DNA of 64,000 nucleotides from Rhizobium sp. P38BS-XIX (GCF_012641435.1 NZ_JABAIJ010000002.1:1-64000), one strand, 5' to 3'. Counted from the first letter of the stretch, positions 17,670-25,655 are shown. Program-made: numbers and translations. The notes: generated by a model from the letters alone, not told the origin.

Positions 17670-17885
17670 ATGTCCGACGAGCTGCATATTGGATTCACCG
17701 CAAGCCCTGTCGAGCCGCCAACAGGTGCTCGAAGGATAGCCAAGGATGTCGCGGACGCGGTCAAACGCGAGACTACGGCAGTCGCCATGGGCGCCGAGCA
17801 GCACCCACACACAGCAACTGGAATTGTGCTCGCACTCGGTGCCCTCGCCTTCGTTATCGGCTACGCGATGGGCCGCGCAAGATAG
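17670..17885 (+). CDS. Small membrane-anchored stress protein (hypothetical)
   Basis: AAGGAGGATCAGC precedes the ATG. The 71-residue protein has a soluble N-terminal half (RRIAKDVADAVKRETTAVAMG, amphipathic) and one C-terminal membrane segment, GIVLALGALAFVIGYAMGR. That pattern resembles ElaB/YqjD-like tail-anchored proteins, but I do not claim homology. An exact EcfG-type promoter lies upstream, so induction in general stress or stationary phase is likely. A second small membrane protein with a similar promoter follows. Confidence 0.7.
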   Translation: MSDELHIGFTASPVEPPTGARRIAKDVADAVKRETTAVAMGAEQHPHTATGIVLALGALAFVIGYAMGRAR

Positions 17886-17939
17886 TACTTCGAAGACTGG
17901 GCTCCGCATGGATCGTGAGGTTGAACACCACGCTCCGTT

Positions 17940-17965
17940 GGAACTGATCGGGCCAACTCGGGGTT
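17940..17965 (+). promoter_or_regulatory. EcfG-like promoter GGAAC-N17-GGTT
   Basis: The loose consensus (GGAAC, 19 bases, TT) lies 25 bases before the 59-residue membrane protein gene at 17991. Less certain than the site at 17616. Confidence 0.4.
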
Positions 17966-17990
17966 CAAGAGATGATAGGAGAACAGTGCT

Positions 17991-18170
17991 ATGCCAGATT
18001 CGCAAAACGAGCCGAGCCTTACTCCCTCTGCAGACACGCCGGGCGAGAAGAGAGAGAAAGCAAGAGCCGGCAAAGGCGTCGCCGCCATTCTGGGCGCCAT
18101 CGCGGTCGTGTTCATTATCTTTTTCGTTGGAGTTTTTGTCTTCGGCGGATTTTTCGGCGCGACCCACTAA
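17991..18170 (+). CDS. Small single-pass membrane protein
   Basis: The frame encodes 59 residues and starts at an ATG after ATAGGAGAACAGTGCT, a good ribosome site. A polar, proline-containing N-terminus (PSLTPSADTPGEKREK) is followed by one strong membrane helix (ILGAIAVVFIIFFVGVFVFG) and a short tail. The function is unknown. It follows the other small membrane protein by 105 bases and has its own EcfG-like promoter candidate. Confidence 0.65.
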   Translation: MPDSQNEPSLTPSADTPGEKREKARAGKGVAAILGAIAVVFIIFFVGVFVFGGFFGATH

Positions 18171-18200
18171 GTTTCAAGCGCGATGTCGGGGGTATCCAAA

Positions 18201-18527
18201 ATGTCGATTACGTCTGAGCAATCGCGAGCTGCCAGGGCCTTGTTGAATTGGTCGCAAGGGAAGCTGGCCGAATGCGCGGGTGTGGGCCCCGCGGCGCTGG
18301 CGGAATTTGAATCGAATAAGCGCACAGTGATCAGCAATGACCTTGCTGCTATCCGCACCGCTTTGGAGGCGGCCGGGGTCGCGTTTCTGGATGCGGGCGC
18401 TGTCTCTCCCGGACCTGGAGTGTCGCTTCTTGGGCGTAACGAGCGCAGCTTTGATGTGGATGAGGATCAGATCGTTCAGTATCGTGAGAATCTGGTCAAT
18501 GACGCGCCACCTGGCGCCGGCGGCTAA
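18201..18527 (+). CDS. XRE-type helix-turn-helix regulator
   Basis: The 108-residue protein has a Cro/CI-like helix-turn-helix in its first 65 residues: ARALLNWSQGKLAECAGV and PAALAEFESNKRT, a common alphaproteobacterial arrangement. A short tail of unknown role follows (VSLLGRNERSFDVDEDQIVQYRE). The start at 18201 has GGGGG upstream; an in-frame ATG at 18183 is possible. Its targets are unknown. It is followed by a decayed copy of the cassette gene at 16555. Confidence 0.75.
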   Translation: MSITSEQSRAARALLNWSQGKLAECAGVGPAALAEFESNKRTVISNDLAAIRTALEAAGVAFLDAGAVSPGPGVSLLGRNERSFDVDEDQIVQYRENLVNDAPPGAGG

Positions 18528-18549
18528 CCCGAAGCAGCCGACCAAGCCC

Positions 18550-18690
18550 GCCCAGCACGGGGAACGGATGACGGCGAATATCAACTGAACAAGCAAGTCG
18601 CACGATGCTTTTGACGCGCTACCGGCAGCATATCTGAGGATCGCTAATCGGATCGGCCATCTATAAGCTCGTGCCGGGTCGTTGATCGGC
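18550..18690 (+). pseudogene. Decayed duplicate of the cassette gene at 16555-16809
   Basis: The stretch beginning GGGGAACGGATGACGG aligns base by base with the cassette around 16543-16685. It covers the end of the Cys/His-rich frame (ERM...N stop) and the start of the fourth gene, including the GAACAAGCAAGTCGCACG stretch and the CGCTACCGGC block. Stop codons and indels in the copy (for example TGA in place of a Glu codon) rule out a product. The copy ends around 18690. This is a tandem-like remnant about 2 kb from the original. Confidence 0.7.
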
Positions 18691-18787
18691 AGGCCCCTAA
18701 CAAATGAAGGCCGGTCACGGCGCCAGCCACAGCGCAAGTGAACGCCAAAATGCGCCACGGATTCCGGGAAGGGGGACCGTGACGCAT
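18644..18787 (-). CDS. Possible 47-residue membrane peptide
   Basis: Downstream of an EcfG-like promoter on the reverse strand (18829-18853) lies an ATG-started frame of 47 codons. Its middle is hydrophobic (ILAFTCAVAGAVTGLHLLG), like a single membrane helix. The ribosome site (AAGG) is too close to the ATG to be convincing. The frame also overlaps the decayed duplicate on the other strand. Treat it as a weak candidate. Confidence 0.25.
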   Translation of the reverse strand: MRHGPPSRNPWRILAFTCAVAGAVTGLHLLGACRSTTRHELIDGRSD

Positions 18788-18828
18788 CCTTAGAGCGGAA
18801 GATGGGGCGAGCAATCTTCCGGCAATCA

Positions 18829-18853
18829 AACACTCTTTGAGGGCGAATGTTCC
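18829..18853 (-). promoter_or_regulatory. EcfG-like promoter GGAAC-N16-TGTT
   Basis: The match is seen on the reverse strand, pointing at the weak small reading frame at 18644-18787 and otherwise at no gene. The rest of 18690-19022 holds nothing recognisable. Confidence 0.35.
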
Positions 18854-19022
18854 CCGCGAAACGGAAGCAAATTGGGCTTATGGAAATGATTTCGGTTCCG
18901 ACGCAGCAGCGATGCTTCGCCGCCACTTCTCGCAAAGCTATGCGGTTCCACTCACACTGACGCTATTCAACACGGACACGGTGCGATAGCAGCTGTCAGC
19001 GTCGCCACAGGCGCCATCTGTT

Positions 19023-19754
19023 TCAAAGGATCCATCCTCCGTCGATCGTCAGGCTCGAGCCGGTCATGTAGGAAGAGCGTGGGCCGGCAAGGTATGACAC
19101 GAGTTCGGCGATCTCGGCTGGATCGGCGACTCGCTTCAAGGGGCTTCGGTCCGTCAGGAACTCAATCGATCCGGCGTTCATGTCCGTGTTCGTCGGTCCC
19201 GGCTGGATATTGTTGACCGTAACGCGTCTGGGAGCCAGATCGAGCGCGAGGCCTTTCACCATTGCAGCGACCGCCGCCTTCGTGAACTGGTAAACACTAG
19301 TGCCTTGAAAGCCCGTTCTGACGGCGGTGTTGGAACCAATCGTGATGACCCGGCCCCCGTCCTTCATCTGTGCGACGGCGGCCTGGATTGCAAGGAAGAC
19401 ACCGCGGATATTGACGTCGATCATGAGGTCGAGTTCCCCAAGTTCGACCGCGTCGACGGTGTTGATGCGGAGAATGCCGGCATTGACCACAACCGTGTCG
19501 AGCGGCCCGAGTTCGTCGACTGTCCTACGCACCGCCGCCTTGATCGCCTCAGGATCGGCGCTGTCGGCACGAATAGCAATCACTCGCCGTTCGCTCTCCT
19601 GCACGGAGGAAGCGAGCTCAGACGCACTATCGGGTCGGGACACGTAAGTAAAAGCAACGTCGAAGCCATCCTCGACAAGTCTGCGCACGGCCGCTGCACC
19701 TATGCCGCGCGCGCCGCCAAACACGAGGGCAGTTTTGGGTTTTGTGATCGTCAT
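19023..19754 (-). CDS. Short-chain dehydrogenase/reductase, TetR-controlled
   Basis: The start at 19754 is preceded by GGAGAATGAC. The 243-residue protein is a classical SDR with the nucleotide motif VFGGARGIGAAAVRRL, VVNAGIL, and the catalytic YQFTK (Tyr-X3-Lys). Its C-terminal part has PGPTNTDMN and YMTGSSLTIDGGW, like FabG-type 3-oxoacyl or sugar reductases. It is cytoplasmic and NAD(P)H-dependent; the substrate is unknown. It sits directly behind a TetR gene on the same strand. The 69-base gap contains an operator nearly identical to that before tetR, so the two are probably repressed together. Confidence 0.9.
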   Translation of the reverse strand: MTITKPKTALVFGGARGIGAAAVRRLVEDGFDVAFTYVSRPDSASELASSVQESERRVIAIRADSADPEAIKAAVRRTVDELGPLDTVVVNAGILRINTVDAVELGELDLMIDVNIRGVFLAIQAAVAQMKDGGRVITIGSNTAVRTGFQGTSVYQFTKAAVAAMVKGLALDLAPRRVTVNNIQPGPTNTDMNAGSIEFLTDRSPLKRVADPAEIAELVSYLAGPRSSYMTGSSLTIDGGWIL

Positions 19755-19765
19755 GTCATTCTCCA

Positions 19766-19787
19766 TTTTTGACATATCAGTCCATAA
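19766..19787. promoter_or_regulatory. Candidate TetR operator before the SDR gene
   Basis: The core TTGAC-ATATCA-GTCC flanked by TTT and TAA matches the core TTGACCGATCTGTCC of the reverse strand at 20417-20442 upstream of tetR. Shared bases are TTGAC, ATC, GTCC and the flanking TAA. It sits 12 bases before the SDR start. Confidence 0.6.
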
Positions 19788-19823
19788 CTGGTTAAATAAA
19801 ATACCTCCTATGTGGAGGGTCGA

Positions 19824-20402
19824 TCAGCACTTGAGGCGATCAGCCGCGAAGCGGGCCATCGCCTTGAGGGCGGCGCTGGAAGCTCCGCCGCGTGCCGCAA
19901 GCTGGAGACCGGTCATTGTCATGAGTACGAACGCTGCCGCCTCCCCGGGATCAAGGCTTGTGTCGATCTTTCCCTCCTGCTGCCCTTCTCGAATTCTTAG
20001 AACGATGTTTTTATGAAGAACGTCGCTAACCGTTTGTCTGCGGGCATTGAGCTCCGCGTCCGTCACACCAAATTCCCCGACTGATCCAACGCCCATGCAT
20101 CCTAACGCGCGCTCCTGGTCATCTTCTGCGACAAGACCTAAAAGCAGGTTCTCGATACCCTCGATCGGGCCGCCATCGGATAGCCGTCTAAGATGTCCGG
20201 ACGTCGTCCTGCGCTGGTATGCGTCGAGGGCCTCTAGGTAAAGCGTTCGTTTGTCGCCGAACGCGCCGTACAGGCTCTGCCTGCCTATCCCCATGGCCTC
20301 ACGCAGGTCGTCTGTCGACGACGCGGCGAAACCTTTCGCCCAGAATACCCTTAAAGCCCTTTCCAGCGCCGCTTGCCGGTCGAATTCCCTTGGTCTTGCC
20401 AT
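19824..20402 (-). CDS. TetR family transcriptional regulator
   Basis: This 192-residue protein has an N-terminal TetR helix-turn-helix: ALERALRVFWAKGFAASSTD, then LREAMGIGRQSLYGAFGDKRTLYLEAL. A ligand-binding helical domain follows, with a single cysteine (LGCMGVG) at a position often seen in YcdC/NemR-like electrophile-sensing members. Redox or electrophile sensing is a guess. It is upstream of and codirectional with the SDR gene. Similar imperfect palindromes precede both genes. Confidence 0.88.
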   Translation of the reverse strand: MARPREFDRQAALERALRVFWAKGFAASSTDDLREAMGIGRQSLYGAFGDKRTLYLEALDAYQRRTTSGHLRRLSDGGPIEGIENLLLGLVAEDDQERALGCMGVGSVGEFGVTDAELNARRQTVSDVLHKNIVLRIREGQQEGKIDTSLDPGEAAAFVLMTMTGLQLAARGGASSAALKAMARFAADRLKC

Positions 20403-20416
20403 GAGAGTTTTTTATC

Positions 20417-20442
20417 AATTACGGACAGATCGGTCAATAATT
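20417..20442. promoter_or_regulatory. Candidate TetR autoregulatory operator
   Basis: This is an imperfect 26-base palindrome with AATTA and TAATT ends and a GGAC...GGTC centre. It lies 15 bases before the tetR start and shares its core with the site at 19766-19787. Confidence 0.6.
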
Positions 20443-20535
20443 ATTTTCCAATATTTATCTGCCCGTGCCAGTAGCTGTTGGCTGAAGAGTAAAGCCCCAC
20501 GTCCGCAAACTTCACATCTCGTCAGGCATCGCTAT

Positions 20536-20945
20536 CTCTTGCCTGTCACGCCCTTTGCGGAACCTGATGCCGCCAGTCAACTGCCAGGCGGGAAGTCCCG
20601 CACGCCAGGTTTGTCCGCGAAGAACAAAAAGCGTTAATGCATTTGCCGGGCTTCACGTCCCGTGATGGGCAAGCGTTCGAAAGGTGACGGATGGCCCAAC
20701 GGCAAACGATCTGGGGGTCCAGACCACGCACACCAACGCTCTGGTCAAGCAGATCCGCGCGAAGGCTATGCCGGTCTTGCTGCCGCCGCATTGGGGAAGG
20801 AGGGCCTAAATGCCAGCGCCGTGGGACAAGGCGCGGGCGCTCGCTCGCGCGGTGCCGGGTGATGCCCTTATTATTTCATCTCGCGAGCCGTACAGTACCT
20901 CGATCTTCGAAATCGGGCGATCCGATCGTGCAACCGACACAACTA
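20536..20945 (+). pseudogene. Second, heavily decayed SRAP copy
   Basis: Scattered in-frame pieces match the C-terminal two thirds of the SRAP gene at 14382: LLPVTPFAEPDAASQ, FAGLHVP then a stop where the other copy has Gln, WASVRKVTDG, LVKQIRAKAMPVLL, PWDKARALAR and LIISSREPYSTSIF. The N-terminal part with the catalytic cysteine is absent. Stops and frameshifts abound, so this is a dead remnant of a second, divergent SRAP gene, not a recent copy. Confidence 0.75.
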
Positions 20946-20950
20946 GTTAT

Positions 20951-21306
20951 TCAACGCTTGAGGTGGGCATACCAGTCGGCATAGGGGCTGTTTGCCGCAA
21001 GATGCTGGTTGAAATCGGGTGCCCCGTCACTCCACCAGACCGGCCCCCGCTCGCCGAGCGCAATTTTGGTGGCGTCGACCCGCTCACGGGCCCATGCCAG
21101 GCTCCGGATATCCCCCTTGAATTTCCGACCGTCGCGCCGCGCCGACAGAGTTCTTTCACCAACTCGTCGCGGCGCGACTTTGAAAGCTTAGGATTGCTCT
21201 TGCGCCAGAGCCGGCCACGAACGACGAAATAGCGTCCGTCAGGTGTCTCAGGGTACTCCGCGCCACTGACCTTGTCACTTCTTTCGCCTGAGTCCTTCGA
21301 CCTCAT
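20951..21306 (-). pseudogene. Frameshifted conserved hypothetical gene (GRYFVVRGRLWRKSNP family)
   Basis: The first frame from the ATG at 21306 reads PETPDGRYFVVRGRLWRKSN and LSKSRRDELVKEL. The expected remainder, LGERGPVWWSDGAPDF and SPYADWYAHLKR, is found in another frame ending at 20951. One missing base near the Leu of VKEL explains the break. The intact family is a common alphaproteobacterial protein of unknown function, often next to DNA-repair or ligase genes. The ATG lies two bases after the exonuclease stop, making this the third gene of that operon. Confidence 0.75.
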
Positions 21307-21308
21307 TC

Positions 21309-22079
21309 TCAATCCACCTCGATCCACACAGGCGCATGGTCGCTCGTTTGCGGCAAAGCCCGCACCCACCGATCCACACCGGCCGATTTCAGGTTGGTCG
21401 CGAGGGTGGGGCTCAGGAGAAATTGATCGATCCGCAGGCCGGCATCGCGCTCGAACGAGTTTCGCCAGTATTTCCAGAATGTGTACATGGGCTCGTTCGG
21501 ATGGAGCGTTCGAACGGCGTCGGTCCAGCCCTGTTTCAGCATCGCGGCATAGGCGCGGCGAACTTCCGGCCGGAACAGCGCATCGTCGCGCCAACGCTCA
21601 GGCTTATAGACGTCGAGATCGGTCGGCATGACATTGAAGTCGCCAATCAGCGCCACCGGCACGCCGAGCCTGAGCAATTCCTGCCCGTATTTCTGGAGGC
21701 GCTTGAACCAACGGAGCTTGTAATCAAATTTCGGGCCTGGCTGCGGATTGCCATTCGGCAGATAGAGGCATCCGACAATCACGCCATTGACGGCAGCCTC
21801 GATATAGCGGCCCTGCTCGTCATCCGCATCACCAGGCAAGCTGCGACGTGTCTCGATCGGATCAGCATCGCGCGCCAGGATCGCCACGCCATTCCAGCTT
21901 TTCTGCCCTCGCCAGATGGCTCCATAGCCCGCTTTCTCGATTGCCAGGCGCGGAAATTTTTCATCCGGTGCCTTCAGTTCCTGCAGACAAACGACATCCG
22001 GGGCTGCCTCCGCCAGCCACTGCAGGAGTACTTCCAGCCGCCCATTGATGCCGTTGAGGTTGTAGGTCGCGAGCTTCAC
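21309..22079 (-). CDS. xth: Exonuclease III family AP endonuclease
   Basis: The 256-residue enzyme removes 3' blocks and incises abasic sites in base-excision repair. Visible active-site pieces are TYNLNGI (Asn), LQELKAPDEKF with Glu34, LIGDFNVMPTDLDVY (Asp and Asn near residue 150) and TSDHAPVW with Asp247-His248 near the end. The size is typical of XthA. The start is a GTG that overlaps the preceding gene's stop in a GTGA junction, so translation is coupled. As a plasmid copy it supplements a presumed chromosomal enzyme. Confidence 0.92.
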   Translation of the reverse strand: MKLATYNLNGINGRLEVLLQWLAEAAPDVVCLQELKAPDEKFPRLAIEKAGYGAIWRGQKSWNGVAILARDADPIETRRSLPGDADDEQGRYIEAAVNGVIVGCLYLPNGNPQPGPKFDYKLRWFKRLQKYGQELLRLGVPVALIGDFNVMPTDLDVYKPERWRDDALFRPEVRRAYAAMLKQGWTDAVRTLHPNEPMYTFWKYWRNSFERDAGLRIDQFLLSPTLATNLKSAGVDRWVRALPQTSDHAPVWIEVD

Positions 22080-22264
22080 CGATGATCAGTGCGTGGCGTC
22101 ACTGCCTCCACGATCGTCTCGTCAGGTTTCACGTTGTTCGTTGCCATGTGACGCTTGTGGATTGACCAGAAGCGGCTGACAGCGCTTTCCCTGAACTTGC
22201 TTTCGTCATCAGGGTCGAGACAACGCTTATCAGTTCCAACATTGATCAGTTCACACTTACTCAT
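22076..22264 (-). CDS. Small hypothetical protein, first gene of the exonuclease operon
   Basis: The ATG at 22264 has GGAG upstream and gives 62 residues: MSKCELINVGTDKRCLDPDD, then a basic helix around WSIHKRHMATNN. Two cysteines lie at residues 4 and 15. No family is recognised. Its stop overlaps the xth GTG, so its main role might be to set xth translation, or it may be a partner protein. Confidence 0.6.
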   Translation of the reverse strand: MSKCELINVGTDKRCLDPDDESKFRESAVSRFWSIHKRHMATNNVKPDETIVEAVTPRTDHR

Positions 22265-22575
22265 CGGTATTCTCCGTTTTCGAATGTGACGGGATAAAAC
22301 GCACTGACGAGCTGAAAGATGCATGAAACCACTGGTGTTTCGGCGATCCCTACGTTGGCTTATTCGTGCGCGCCGGGTCGATTGTCTTTGTCTGCGCTTG
22401 GCGCGCCGCCAAGCCGGTATCGGACCCGCGTTTTATGTGATCTTTGTGTTCCCCGCTTACGTCAAACGAGCGCTTAACGCCAGGCATTGAGGCTAGCCAA
22501 GTCTCTGCGCCTATCACATCGTGCGTCGTTCGTTCGAGCCGGAACTTGTCCGCCTGCCGTGCTCATCGTCATATC

Positions 22576-22600
22576 GGAACAACGAGCTCGTATTCGAGTT
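22576..22600 (+). promoter_or_regulatory. EcfG-like promoter GGAAC-N16-AGTT
   Basis: It fits GGAAC-N18-TT and lies 62 bases before the alpha/beta hydrolase start at 22663. The nearby DNA holds no other gene. Confidence 0.45.
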
Positions 22601-22662
22601 TCGCAATAAAATCGGCTCGGGCAATCAACCCGCCGGATCGCGTTTCAAGATGTAGGTTACAC

Positions 22663-23529
22663 GTGTTTCAAGGGTTTGAACTTTCGTACGTCGACATCCC
22701 CATCGGATCGCTCAGAGTGCGCTACGGGGGCGCCGGCCCTGCAGTCCTTCTTCTTCATGGACATCCCCGAACGCACATGACCTGGGGGCACGTGGCCGAT
22801 CTTCTGTCCGATCAGTTCACCGTCGTCTGTCCAGACCTTCCAGGCTTCGGTCGGTCCTACATTCCCCGAGACGCTCCCGACAGCCGGCACTCGTCAAAGC
22901 GGGCGAAGGCAGCCGCTCTCGTCGAACTGATGGCGCAGCTAGGTCATCGCACCTTCCACGTCGTCGGGCACGACCGCGGAAGCCTGACCGCCTTCAGAAT
23001 GGCCATGGAACATCAGGATGCCGTCCAGCGATTGATAACGATCGACGGACTGCCAGTCCTCGAGCACCTCGAACGGGCCGATTGGAAGTTCGCACGAGAC
23101 TGGTATCATTGGTTCTTCTTCGCTCAGCCCGAAAAACCTGAGCGGGCGATCCTGGCCAACCCGACCGCCTGGTATTCTGCCCTGTCGCCCAATCTCATGG
23201 GTGCTGAAGCCTATAAGGACATACTGAATGCGATCCATGACCCGCGGGTCGTGCACGGGATGCTTGAAGACTATCGCGCCGGAATTCGCATTGACCACTT
23301 GCACGACCGCTCCGATCGCGAGGCGGGCCGACGGGTGGTGTGCCCGACGTTATGTCTATGGTCGACGATGGATGATCTGGCGTCTATCTACGGCGACCCC
23401 ATTGCCATCTGGCGAAACTGGGCGACCGACGTCAGTGGATTTGGCGTCGAAAGCGGTCATCATGTCGCTGAGGAAAACCCGGTCGCGTTGGCCGAAGCGA
23501 TACGCACGTTTCTCGGAAAAGGGCGGTGA
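22663..23529 (+). CDS. Alpha/beta hydrolase, haloacetate dehalogenase-like
   Basis: The best start is the GTG at 22663 (VFQGFELSYV), where family members begin; upstream in-frame codons look non-coding. The 288-residue protein has the oxyanion strand VLLLHGHPRTHMTWG and the nucleophile elbow VVGHDRGS with Asp as nucleophile. That elbow is typical of dehalogenases and epoxide hydrolases rather than serine esterases. The catalytic histidine is in GHHVAEENP near the C-terminus. The elbow reads GHDRGS where fluoroacetate dehalogenases have GHDRGG, so substrate assignment is open. A probable EcfG promoter precedes it. Confidence 0.85.
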   Translation: MFQGFELSYVDIPIGSLRVRYGGAGPAVLLLHGHPRTHMTWGHVADLLSDQFTVVCPDLPGFGRSYIPRDAPDSRHSSKRAKAAALVELMAQLGHRTFHVVGHDRGSLTAFRMAMEHQDAVQRLITIDGLPVLEHLERADWKFARDWYHWFFFAQPEKPERAILANPTAWYSALSPNLMGAEAYKDILNAIHDPRVVHGMLEDYRAGIRIDHLHDRSDREAGRRVVCPTLCLWSTMDDLASIYGDPIAIWRNWATDVSGFGVESGHHVAEENPVALAEAIRTFLGKGR

Positions 23530-23643
23530 ACCCTCGTTCAAGGTCATGTTCGGTTGCAACCTTATGGGAAGCGCAGCAACGCGCACGGACAACATGACTT
23601 TTTCGCCCAAAGCCCACGGTCGTTCGCAACAGGGACAAGGCCT

Positions 23644-25143
23644 TTACGAGGTGAGAGAGGCGGCGGACGCACGAAACCGGGCAAAAAATCCCGTATCGCC
23701 GTAATCCAAATCGACCTTCCTCGACCCATTGACGCCGAGGCCGATCAGTCGCGATCCAAATCCCTTTCGCTGGGGCGCAAATGCGGGTGGACCTCCAACC
23801 TCACGCCAGGTCAACTCGAACTCTTCGCCACGAATTATCCAGCTTATATCAACCCGGCCATCATCGACCGATAGCGATCCATACTTCAATGCGTTCGTCG
23901 CCAGCTCGTGTAAAAGCAGCGACAATGACATCGCGGCCTTTGGGCCGACGTCGACGTCCGGGCCTTGCAACTGGAAGCGCTCGATGAACGTATCCCTGAG
24001 AAGAACGCTGTCGATGAGCGCCTTGAGCTGAGTCGATTGCCAACTCGTTTGCAACAGCATGTCATGTGCCCGGCCTAGCGCGATCAATCGTTCCTGGAAG
24101 GTGGTCGTGACCTCCGGGGCGATACCGCGCAACGACTGCGTTGCGACGGCCTGTACCACCGCGAAACTGTTCTTCACGCGGTGAGCCATCTCTTCCAGAA
24201 GAAGCTGCCTCTGTTCTTCGGCTAGACGCTTTTCTGTCTGATCACGCAGAATTTTCACATAGCCCTGTAGCGAACCGTCGTCAGCTACAAGTGGCATGAG
24301 CTCGCCGTTGGCCCAGAAACGCTCGCCACTCTTACGCAGATGCCACCTTTCGTCCATGCTTCGGCCGTGCACAGCTGCCGCCCGCATTTCGCTTTCAGGA
24401 ATACCGGCTTCTCTATCCTCAGGAGTGAAGAAAAACGAGACGTCGTGTCCCCTGGCCTCTGCGGCCGTCCAGCCCAGGACCCGGACGGCGCCCTCGTTCC
24501 AATCCGTAATTAAGCCGTCGCGGCCGCTAACGACGATCGCGTAGTCAATGGCGCTTTCAAGAACCGCTTTATAGCGAGCGTTGTCTTCCAAAGCGAGCTT
24601 GCGGGCGGCAACCTCAGAGGCAGCAAGGCGCCTGAGCTCAAGACGCGCCATGACCTGCGAGGCGAGAACACGTAGCGTTCTCTGCTGCAGCTCGCTCAAC
24701 TGCCTGGGCTCGTAGTCGAGAACACAGACGGTCCCAAGCGGCAGGCCCTCGCTCGTTTTCAGCAACGCTCCGGCATAGAAACGGAGATGAGGGGCACCGA
24801 CAACGAGAGGGTTGCAGTCGAAGCGATGATCCTTCGTTGCGTCCGGCACCAATAGAAAATCATTTTCCAGGATCGCCTTCGCGCAAAAGGAGCTTTCGAA
24901 CGGCGTCTCGCGCACGCCGAGACCGACCTCTGCCTTGAAGAATTGCCGCCGGTCACCGATCAGATTGACGACGGCGATCGGCGTGCCGCAGATGTCCGAG
25001 GCAAGCTTGGCGACGTCGTCGAAGTCCTTTTCTGGAGGCGTATCGAGGATGCAGTAACTGTCGAGAGCCTGAAGGCGCTCACGTTCTTTCGTCCCGATCA
25101 TGGTATTCATATAATAAGCCCCGTTTACCAGGGCCATGCCCAT
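23644..25143 (-). CDS. GAF-PAS sensor histidine kinase, HWE type
   Basis: The protein has 499 residues without membrane segments. A GAF domain spans about residues 15-175, a PAS/PAC domain about 190-305 (YAIVVSGRDGLITDWNEGA), and a HWE/HisKA_2 core follows. The phosphoacceptor is His321 in EEMAHRVKN, the N-box HELATNALKYG follows, and the WxE signature is LTWREVGG. HWE kinases in rhizobia often feed PhyR or single-domain regulators in the general stress response. The first ATG (25143) and one at 25110 are both possible starts; neither has a strong ribosome site. Confidence 0.88.
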   Translation of the reverse strand: MGMALVNGAYYMNTMIGTKERERLQALDSYCILDTPPEKDFDDVAKLASDICGTPIAVVNLIGDRRQFFKAEVGLGVRETPFESSFCAKAILENDFLLVPDATKDHRFDCNPLVVGAPHLRFYAGALLKTSEGLPLGTVCVLDYEPRQLSELQQRTLRVLASQVMARLELRRLAASEVAARKLALEDNARYKAVLESAIDYAIVVSGRDGLITDWNEGAVRVLGWTAAEARGHDVSFFFTPEDREAGIPESEMRAAAVHGRSMDERWHLRKSGERFWANGELMPLVADDGSLQGYVKILRDQTEKRLAEEQRQLLLEEMAHRVKNSFAVVQAVATQSLRGIAPEVTTTFQERLIALGRAHDMLLQTSWQSTQLKALIDSVLLRDTFIERFQLQGPDVDVGPKAAMSLSLLLHELATNALKYGSLSVDDGRVDISWIIRGEEFELTWREVGGPPAFAPQRKGFGSRLIGLGVNGSRKVDLDYGDTGFFARFRASAASLTS

Positions 25144-25203
25144 TTAACAGGCCATAGCACTTACCGGCAAACCGCCGCAACCGCGTTGCTTGTCGCCAAA
25201 AGG

Positions 25204-25653
25204 TCAGCTCTTCTTGATAATGCTGATCGCACCGCTGACTTCCAAGATGGCGAACTTGATTTCCTGTACTGTTTCAATGCCCTCCTGGCTTCTTGCCGCC
25301 TCCATGACGTCTTCCCGATCCAGGCGGCAGCCCCGCAATGCTTTGCTGTCGTAGACGCCGTCGACAACCAGGATGGTCGGGACACCATCGATCACATGGC
25401 CCGCCCGCGGCCACCATCGCTTCAGGTAGGAGAGCCCAATATCGGTCGTAAACAGGGTGAGTATCAGCAGGATGGCGTTGGTGATCGAGAAGTCGTCCCC
25501 CAGCATCGCCTGCTGCGTAGTCTCGGAGATGACGAGGACGATTACCAGGTCAAAAGGGGTCATTTGCGCCAAAGTGCGACGGCCCGACAGGCGAATGATA
25601 ACAAGCAGGGTAAAGTAGATCGCAAGCCCGCGAACGACAGCGTCCATTGTCAC
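25204..25653 (-). CDS. DUF421 (YetF-like) membrane protein
   Basis: The 149-residue protein has two to three membrane helices in the first 85 residues (LAIYFTLLVIIRLSGRRT). FDLVIVLVISETTQQAMLGDDFS is the diagnostic DUF421 block. A soluble C-terminal domain follows with GVPTILVVDGVYD. YetF-type proteins are linked to spore and stress physiology, but no activity is known. TTAGGAGTGACA precedes the ATG. The preceding gene ends within this ribosome site, so the two are coupled; it is third in the yidB operon. Confidence 0.85.
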   Translation of the reverse strand: MTMDAVVRGLAIYFTLLVIIRLSGRRTLAQMTPFDLVIVLVISETTQQAMLGDDFSITNAILLILTLFTTDIGLSYLKRWWPRAGHVIDGVPTILVVDGVYDSKALRGCRLDREDVMEAARSQEGIETVQEIKFAILEVSGAISIIKKS

Positions 25654-25655
25654 TC

